Below are positions 58,829 to 64,000 of a DNA stretch of 64,000 nt, piece by piece. The notes under the pieces were generated by a model, which did not search any database, was not told the DNA's origin, and worked only from the letters and a program-made list of their open reading frames with translations. The stretch is taken from NCBI RefSeq assembly GCF_001426525.1, contig NZ_LMEW01000008.1, positions 62,387 through 126,386 of the forward strand. Direction: 5' to 3'. Source of the stretch: Massilia sp. Root133. Its GTDB lineage: Bacteria; Pseudomonadota; Gammaproteobacteria; Burkholderiales; Burkholderiaceae_D. A program made the translations under genes and the position numbers. Position 1 is the first letter of the stretch, and every line of letters starts with the position of its first letter.

Positions 58829-58844
58829 ATATCGATAATGATAT
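58829..58844. promoter_or_regulatory. LysR operator at the regulator's own start (fifth site)
   Basis: ATATC-gataat-GATAT ends 9 bp before the LysR start codon. It is the same interrupted repeat as at the four regulated promoters but without the A-run and TTGGAT element, so binding here should repress the regulator itself, the classical LysR autoregulation. Confidence 0.75.
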
Positions 58845-58853
58845 GATTGTCTG

Positions 58854-59795
58854 ATGGACACGACCAATCCGAACTGGTTTCTCAAGGCCCGCCTCAAGAC
58901 GCGTCAACTGCTGCTGTTGATCGCGCTGGACGACTACCGCAACATCCACCGCGCGGCCGACGAACTGCACATGACGCAGCCGGCCGCCTCCAAGCAGATC
59001 AAGGATCTGGAGGAGATGCTGGACGTCAAGCTGTTCGAACGCCTGCCGCGCGGGATGGAGCCGACGATCTACGGCGAAACGATGATCCGCCACGCGCGCA
59101 TGGCCCTGACGAGCCTGGCGCTGGCGCACGACGACATCGTCACGCTGAAGGCCGGCCTCACGGGCCAGGTCGAGGTTGGCGTGATCATGACGCCCGCGAT
59201 GGCGCTCCTGCCGCGCGCCATCGCCCGCGTCAAGGAAGAGGCCCCGCTGCTGCGCATCGGCGTGCAGCTGGAAACCAGTAACCTGCTGCTGGACAAGCTG
59301 CAGCATGGCACGCTGGACTTCATGATCGGCCGCATCTTCGACACCGGCGACACCTCCGGCCTGATCTACGAAGAGCTGACGGAGGAACCGGCCTGCGCGG
59401 TCGTGCGCCCCGGCCATCCGCTGCTGGAGCGCAAGAACCTCACCTTGCAGGACATCGCGCCGCTGCCGTGGATCGTGCCGCCGCACGGCAGTATCCTGCG
59501 CTACCGCTTCGACATGATGTTCCGCCGCGCCGGCCTGGAACCGCCCGCGAACGTCGTCGACACGACGGCGATGCTGATGATCACGGCGCTGCTGCAGCAG
59601 ACGGATTCGCTGCACGTGATGCCGATCGAGGTGGCGCAATACTATGCGTCGCTGAACGTGATGCGCATCCTGCCCATCGAGATTCCGTGCAAGATGGATG
59701 CGTTCGGCATCATCCGTCACCAGGACCATTTGCTGTCGCCGGGCGCCGACCTGCTGCTGCGTGCCGTGCGGGCCGCGGCCAAGGAAATTTATTGA
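58854..59795 (+). CDS. LysR family regulator, probable activator of the arabinose locus
   Basis: 313 aa. The winged helix reads RNIHRAADELHMTQPAASKQ (about residues 30-49), then IKDLEEML, and an effector domain follows (GQVEVGVIMTPAMALLPRAI). It resembles the GbpR subgroup that controls sugar-binding-protein genes in Azospirillum and relatives. It carries its own copy of the operator found before four operons of the arabinose locus, at the -65 position typical for LysR activation. The effector is probably L-arabinose or a pathway intermediate; that is inference. Confidence 0.9.
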   Translation: MDTTNPNWFLKARLKTRQLLLLIALDDYRNIHRAADELHMTQPAASKQIKDLEEMLDVKLFERLPRGMEPTIYGETMIRHARMALTSLALAHDDIVTLKAGLTGQVEVGVIMTPAMALLPRAIARVKEEAPLLRIGVQLETSNLLLDKLQHGTLDFMIGRIFDTGDTSGLIYEELTEEPACAVVRPGHPLLERKNLTLQDIAPLPWIVPPHGSILRYRFDMMFRRAGLEPPANVVDTTAMLMITALLQQTDSLHVMPIEVAQYYASLNVMRILPIEIPCKMDAFGIIRHQDHLLSPGADLLLRAVRAAAKEIY

Positions 59796-59947
59796 GCTTG
59801 CACTAAAGTGTTGCGTGCAAACTTCATCATTTAAATATATTGCCCTGATTTAACATCTCGACATCGACTCGACTCTTTCCACACCGTAACATTTCTCGGT
59901 GTGTGGGAAACCGGCAAAACGGGACATCCGTGCGGAAAGAGAGAACG

Positions 59948-61633
59948 ATGAACATTCGAAATTTAAAAATTGGTACGCGCCTCGCGCTGGGCTTTGGCTT
60001 CCTGTGCGTGGCGCTGGTCTTCATGGTCGGGCAGGGCACGATCATGCTGGGCCGGGTCAATGACGGCACCGACGAGATCGTCAACAAGCGGCTGCCGCGC
60101 ATGGAACTGACGGCGCGCATGCTCAGCGACGTGAACGACATCGCCATCGCGCTGCGCAACATGATGCTGGACGACAGCGCCGACGACCGCGCGAAGCAGG
60201 TTGCCAGCATCACCGCCATGCGCAAGGACCTCGACAGCCTGCTCGTGCAGCTCGACGGCCTGCTGCGCGCGCCCAGGTCGCGCACCTTGCTGGCGCAGGA
60301 AGTCGAACTCAATGCGAAGTACACGCAGGGGCAGATCGACCTGATCCGCCTGATCGAGAGCGGCGACGACGCGGGCGCGCGCGCCTACCTGAAGACGAAG
60401 CTGCGTCCCATCCTGGCGGACTACAAGGCCGTGATCGGCGCGCAGATCCAGGTCCAGGCCGGCCTCGCCCACGACACGGCCAAGGAAGCGCAGACCATGT
60501 ACGCGAACACGCGCACCCTGATGATCGTGCTGGGCGCCGTCATGCTGGCCATCGCCTGCGCGCTGGCCTGGTGGATCAGCGCCTCGATCACGCGGCCGCT
60601 GCGCCGTGCGCTGGACGTGGCGACCGCGGTCGCCGGCGGCGACCTGACGACGCGCGTGGACGTCGACAGCACCTGCGAAGTGGGCCAGCTGCTGGGCACC
60701 CTGAAGCGCATGAACGAGAACCTGGTGGCCACCGTCGGCACCGTGCGCGGCGGCACCGATGCCATCGCGCTCGCGTCCGGCGAAGTGGCGGCCGGCAACC
60801 GCGACCTGTCGGCGCGCACCGAGCAGCAGGCCAGCGCGTTGGAAGAGACGGCGTCGTCGATGGAAGAACTGACGTCGACCGTGAAGCAGAACGCCGACAA
60901 CGCGCGCCAGGCCAACACGCTGGCCGCGACGGCATCGACGGTCGCGGCCAAGGGCGGCGACGTGATCGAGCAGGTCGTCGACACGATGACGCAGATCCAC
61001 ACGTCGTCCAGCCGCATCGTCGACATCATCGGCGTCATCGACGGCATCGCGTTCCAGACCAACATCCTCGCGCTGAACGCGGCCGTGGAAGCGGCGCGCG
61101 CCGGCGAGCAGGGCCGCGGCTTCGCCGTCGTGGCGGGCGAGGTGCGCAACCTGGCGCAGCGCTCGGCCGCCGCCGCCAGGGAGATCAAGGCGCTGATCGA
61201 CGACTCCACCAGCAAGGTCGACACGGGCAGCTCGCTCGTGCGCGAGGCGGGCAGCACGATGGGCGAGATCGTCGACAGCGTGCGCCGCGTGGCCGACATC
61301 CTCACGGAGATCACGGCCGCGAGCCAGGAGCAGAGCGCCGGCATCGAGCAGATCAACCAGGCCATCACGCAGATGGACGACGTGACCCAGCAGAACGCGG
61401 CCCTCGTCGAGCAGGCGGCCGCCGCGTCGCAGGCGATGCAGGACCAGGCCGCGCGCCTGGCGGAGGCCGTGGCCGTGTTCCGGCTCGACGGCGGCGCGCC
61501 GGCGGCAGCGCCGACGCATGCGATGACTCCCGCGCCCGCACCGCGGTTGAGCAAGCCGGTTGCGAAGGCGCCGGCCCGTCCGCAGTCCACTGCCGCGAAG
61601 GTGGGCGCCGAGAGCGACTGGGAAGAGTTCTGA
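59948..61633 (+). CDS. Methyl-accepting chemotaxis protein with four-helix-bundle sensor
   Basis: 561 aa from ATG 59948. Helix 1 (about 11-31), a periplasmic four-helix-bundle sensor (to about 190), helix 2 (about 192-212), a HAMP domain and a long signalling hairpin with the tip [20 protein letters not shown]. It ends in DWEEF, a pentapeptide tether for the CheR methyltransferase and CheB esterase as in Tar-type receptors. The ligand is unknown. The 152-bp gap before it has a repeat ACACCG/CGGTGT (59881-59902). It follows the arabinose regulator but shows no operator. Confidence 0.93.
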   Translation: MNIRNLKIGTRLALGFGFLCVALVFMVGQGTIMLGRVNDGTDEIVNKRLPRMELTARMLSDVNDIAIALRNMMLDDSADDRAKQVASITAMRKDLDSLLVQLDGLLRAPRSRTLLAQEVELNAKYTQGQIDLIRLIESGDDAGARAYLKTKLRPILADYKAVIGAQIQVQAGLAHDTAKEAQTMYANTRTLMIVLGAVMLAIACALAWWISASITRPLRRALDVATAVAGGDLTTRVDVDSTCEVGQLLGTLKRMNENLVATVGTVRGGTDAIALASGEVAAGNRDLSARTEQQASALEETASSMEELTSTVKQNADNARQANTLAATASTVAAKGGDVIEQVVDTMTQIHTSSSRIVDIIGVIDGIAFQTNILALNAAVEAARAGEQGRGFAVVAGEVRNLAQRSAAAAREIKALIDDSTSKVDTGSSLVREAGSTMGEIVDSVRRVADILTEITAASQEQSAGIEQINQAITQMDDVTQQNAALVEQAAAASQAMQDQAARLAEAVAVFRLDGGAPAAAPTHAMTPAPAPRLSKPVAKAPARPQSTAAKVGAESDWEEF

Positions 61634-61730
61634 CCGTTATTGCTTCTTCGTCCAGCTTGCGATTGTGATAGGCTGTCCGGTGCATCAGGCCTTGGGCCGA
61701 TGCGCCGACATTGTCTTTACAAGGATACGC

Positions 61731-62429
61731 ATGACTGGCTTCGTCATTACGCCTCCCGCCGTCCCGGCTCTCGCCGTGGCCGGCTCCGACCAGGTTTTCC
61801 CGCTGCGCCGCGTGTTCTGCGTTGGCCGCAACTACGCGGCCCACGCGCGCGAGATGGGTTCCGATCCGAACCGCGAACCGCCGTTCTTCTTCACCAAGCC
61901 GGCGGATGCCGTCGTGTCGGCCAGCGGCACCGTGCCGTACCCGTCCTCCACGCGCGAGCTGCATCACGAAGTCGAACTGGTCGTCGCACTGAAAGGCGGC
62001 GGCACGAACATCGCGCCGGAACAGGCGCTGGACCTCGTGTGGGGCTATGGCGTGGGCCTGGACCTGACGCGGCGCGACCTGCAGGCCGTCGCCAAGAAGG
62101 ACGGCCGCCCGTGGGACATGGCGAAAGGCTTCGACGCCTCTGCGCCGTGCAGCCCGCTGATCCCCGTCGAGCGCACCGGCCACCCCTCGGCGGCGCGCAT
62201 CTGGCTCGAAGTGAACGGCCAGCTGAAGCAGGAGGGCAACCTGAACGAAATGATCTGGCCGATCCCCGACGTGATCGCGGCCCTGTCGCGCCTCGTCGCG
62301 CTGGCGCCGGGTGACCTGATCTACACGGGCACGCCGGCCGGCGTGGACGCGCTGAACCCGGGCGACAAGGTGCGCGGCGGCGTCGACGGCGTGACTTCGT
62401 TCGAACTCGAGATCGGCGCGGCAGAATGA
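61731..62429 (+). CDS. Fumarylacetoacetate hydrolase family protein (fumarylpyruvate hydrolase-like)
   Basis: 232 aa. Family phrases: VFCVGRNYAAHAREMG, the metal site HHEVELVVAL, GYGVGLDLTRRDLQ, and the ending LIYTGTPAGV. It resembles NagK/fumarylpyruvate or acylpyruvate hydrolases that end aromatic ring-cleavage paths. No aromatic genes are nearby. It overlaps the next gene (ATGA). AAGGATACGC precedes the ATG. Confidence 0.9.
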   Translation: MTGFVITPPAVPALAVAGSDQVFPLRRVFCVGRNYAAHAREMGSDPNREPPFFFTKPADAVVSASGTVPYPSSTRELHHEVELVVALKGGGTNIAPEQALDLVWGYGVGLDLTRRDLQAVAKKDGRPWDMAKGFDASAPCSPLIPVERTGHPSAARIWLEVNGQLKQEGNLNEMIWPIPDVIAALSRLVALAPGDLIYTGTPAGVDALNPGDKVRGGVDGVTSFELEIGAAE

Positions 62430-63364
62430 GAGTAATGCGGAAGACGGTCCTGCAGATCGGAGGCTTCGCGCCCGAGATCCAGGCCCGGATCGACGCCGAA
62501 TTCCGCTGCGTCGGCCTGGCGGATCTCGAACGCGAGCCCGGCCTGGCGATCGAGGTCGGCGCCATCCTCACGCGCAGCAACCAGGAGGTGCCGGAGGATG
62601 TGGTGCGGCGCCTGCCGGCGCTGGAAATCATCGCCACGTGCGGCGTCGGCTACGACCTGATTCCGCGCGCGCTGGCGGCCGAACGGGGCATCGTCGTCGC
62701 CAACACGCCGGACGTGCTGAACGCGGCCGTGGCGGAGCTGTGCATCGGCTCCCTGCTGGCATTGCTGCGCCGCCTGCCGCAGGCCGACCGCTACGTGCGC
62801 GCAGGCGCCTGGAAGAACGCGAACTTCGCGCTGGCGACGAGCCTCGCGGGCAAGCACGTGGGGATAGTCGGCATGGGGCGCATCGGCAAGGAGATCGCGC
62901 GCCGGCTGGAGACGTTCGGGGTGGCGCTCGCCTACCACGGCCGCACGGACCAGCAACTGGCGTGGCGCTACGAGCCCGACCTGGCCGCGCTCGCGCGCGA
63001 TTCCGACATCCTCATCGTCGTGGCGCCCGGCGGGGCCGACACGCAGCACCTGATCGATGCGCGCGTGCTGCACGCGCTCGGACCGAATGGCTACCTCGTG
63101 AACGTGGCGCGCGGCACGCTCGTCGACGAGGCGGCGTTGCTGGCGGCGCTGGAGCAGGGCACCATCGCCGGCGCGGCGCTGGACGTGTTCGACAACGAGC
63201 CGGACATCGACCCGCGCTTCTTCAAGCTGGACAACGTGCTGCTGACGCCGCACCTGGGCAGCGCCACGCACGAGACGCGCGCGGCGATGGCGCAGCTCAT
63301 GCTCGACAACGTGCGCAGCTGGTTCCGCAGCGGGCGCGCGCTGACGCCGGTCGAACCCGGCTGA
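62426..63364 (+). CDS. D-2-hydroxyacid dehydrogenase (hydroxypyruvate/glyoxylate reductase type)
   Basis: 312 aa with ATCGVGYDLIP, the nucleotide motif VGIVGMGRIGKEIA, NVARGTLVDEAAL with the substrate Arg, catalytic Glu in FDNEPDIDP, and His in LLTPHLGSAT. It reduces 2-keto acids such as glyoxylate or hydroxypyruvate with NAD(P)H. It is coupled to the FAH-family gene by a 4-bp overlap, suggesting the two act on linked keto acids. Confidence 0.92.
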   Translation: MRVMRKTVLQIGGFAPEIQARIDAEFRCVGLADLEREPGLAIEVGAILTRSNQEVPEDVVRRLPALEIIATCGVGYDLIPRALAAERGIVVANTPDVLNAAVAELCIGSLLALLRRLPQADRYVRAGAWKNANFALATSLAGKHVGIVGMGRIGKEIARRLETFGVALAYHGRTDQQLAWRYEPDLAALARDSDILIVVAPGGADTQHLIDARVLHALGPNGYLVNVARGTLVDEAALLAALEQGTIAGAALDVFDNEPDIDPRFFKLDNVLLTPHLGSATHETRAAMAQLMLDNVRSWFRSGRALTPVEPG

Positions 63365-63443
63365 CGCACCGCGGGTACTGTGCGCCGCAGCGCGGCCGTG
63401 TGGATTACGCTCTTCAGGCAAGCGCAATCCGCATGGAGGCAAT

Positions 63444-64000
63444 ATGCACATCCACACGCCCGCGTGCCCCTGTTTCATCATCCCGTCGTCCATGTTGCGC
63501 AAGCTGGCCATCCAGGCGGACGGAGCGGAACGCCAGCGGCTGCTGGAGCAACTGGAACGCTCGGCTTTCCTGCGCGGCCAGCGCGCCGCCAGCGGCCTCG
63601 CCGCGCCGGGCCTGCTGGTGGCGCCCGGCGTCAGGCATCGCACCGTGTACGACGCGCACCACGGCACCCGCCTCCCCGGCAAGCTCGTACGCACGGAGAC
63701 GGCGGCGCCCGTGACCGACACCGCCGTCAACGAGGCGTTCGACGGCGCCGGCACCACCTACGACTTCTACCAGCAGATCCTGAAACGCAATTCCATCGAC
63801 GGCCGCGGCATGGGCATCGATTCGAGCGTCCATTACAGCAAGCGCTTCAATAACGCATTCTGGAACGGCCGCCAGATGGTGTACGGCGATGGCGACGGCA
63901 AGCTGTTCACCGGCTTCACGCACGCGCTCGACGTGATCGCGCACGAGCTGACGCACGGCGTCACGCAGTACACCGTGCCGGGCGGAGGTCTCGTCTACGA
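63444..64000 (+). CDS. M4 (thermolysin-like) metallopeptidase, N-terminal part
   Basis: Runs past the window end; 185 codons are visible. It begins MHIHTPACPCFIIPSSMLRK with no signal peptide, then the DAHHGTRLPGKLVR region and VNEAFDGAGTTYDFYQQ, typical of short M4 proteins. The zinc motif HELTH has His167, Glu168 and His171. Such compact M4 enzymes without a propeptide occur in many proteobacteria and are probably exported by an unusual route. AGGCAAT precedes the ATG. Confidence 0.93.
   Translation, partial: MHIHTPACPCFIIPSSMLRKLAIQADGAERQRLLEQLERSAFLRGQRAASGLAAPGLLVAPGVRHRTVYDAHHGTRLPGKLVRTETAAPVTDTAVNEAFDGAGTTYDFYQQILKRNSIDGRGMGIDSSVHYSKRFNNAFWNGRQMVYGDGDGKLFTGFTHALDVIAHELTHGVTQYTVPGGGLVY

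Noticed and set aside
1-64000. CRISPR arrays, tRNA genes, rRNA genes, phage or conjugative genes
   Set aside because: I looked for spaced direct repeats, cloverleaf-like segments and typical phage or integrase proteins and saw none; a tool-based scan could still find a missed tRNA.

Overview
The window is high-GC bacterial chromosome, densely coding on both strands, with 'GGAGAC'-type ribosome binding sites and many ATGA start/stop overlaps. Gene content (KdpFABCDE with a TorF-type porin, a TIGR01782-type TonB receptor, non-phosphorylative L-arabinose oxidation, a LOV-PAS-GGDEF-EAL protein) fits a betaproteobacterium of the Oxalobacteraceae, most like Massilia, Telluria or Duganella. The assignment rests on family resemblance recalled by eye, not on a search. 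I see no rRNA, tRNA, CRISPR array, prophage or intact insertion sequence.

Layout. (1) 1-8317, minus strand: a potassium-uptake operon torF - 30-aa membrane peptide - kdpF - kdpA - kdpB - kdpC - kdpD - kdpE (cut by the window edge). The plus-strand kup potassium permease (8839-10710) follows, and a small non-coding transposon with terminal inverted repeats and an 11-bp target duplication sits in the gap between them. (2) 10783-22134: mixed genes: Cache-GGDEF cyclase, OhrR-type MarR regulator, two related small outer-membrane barrels, an unrecognised 233-aa protein overlapping a secreted GH43, a LysR/NmrA divergent pair, an SPFH protein, an MFS exporter behind a chain of five RNA hairpins, and a lower-GC patch with a secreted bulb-lectin protein and a Sel1-like protein. 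(3) 22231-30278: an alpha-glucobiose module: TonB receptor, LacI regulator, GH65 phosphorylase, beta-phosphoglucomutase and MFS permease. It carries copies of a TGACATCGAT operator, including a perfect 20-bp palindrome between receptor and regulator. (4) 30633-58800: a large L-arabinan/L-arabinose locus: TonB receptor, GPH symporter, intracellular GH43, aldose epimerase, lactonase, arabinonate dehydratase, AraD1-type FAH-family enzyme, ketoglutarate-semialdehyde dehydrogenase, SDR dehydrogenase, secreted GH51, GH43 and GH127/146 enzymes, a YtfQRT-YjfF-like ABC importer, and another secreted GH43. A LOV-PAS-GGDEF-EAL protein, a UDG-fold protein and rsgA are embedded in it. (5) 58854-64000: a LysR regulator, a chemoreceptor, an FAH-family hydrolase, a D-2-hydroxyacid dehydrogenase and the start of an M4 metalloprotease.

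How it works together. The arabinose locus reads as a complete route. Polymer is cut outside by GH51, GH43 and GH127/146 enzymes; fragments cross the outer membrane through the TonB receptor; the ABC importer and GPH symporter bring sugars in; a cytoplasmic GH43 finishes hydrolysis; and L-arabinose is oxidised without phosphorylation through lactone, arabinonate, 2-keto-3-deoxyarabinonate and ketoglutarate semialdehyde to 2-oxoglutarate.

The most striking non-coding signal is a shared promoter architecture. An interrupted inverted repeat ATRTC-N6-GATAT stands at exactly the same distance (25 bp, start of GATAT to start of the TTGGA element) in front of four transcription units of this locus: the TonB receptor, the GPH symporter operon, the dehydratase operon and the ABC importer operon. 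A fifth copy lies just before the start codon of the LysR gene at 58854. The predicted operator centre near -65 is where LysR activators classically bind, so this LysR protein is the likely regulator of the locus.
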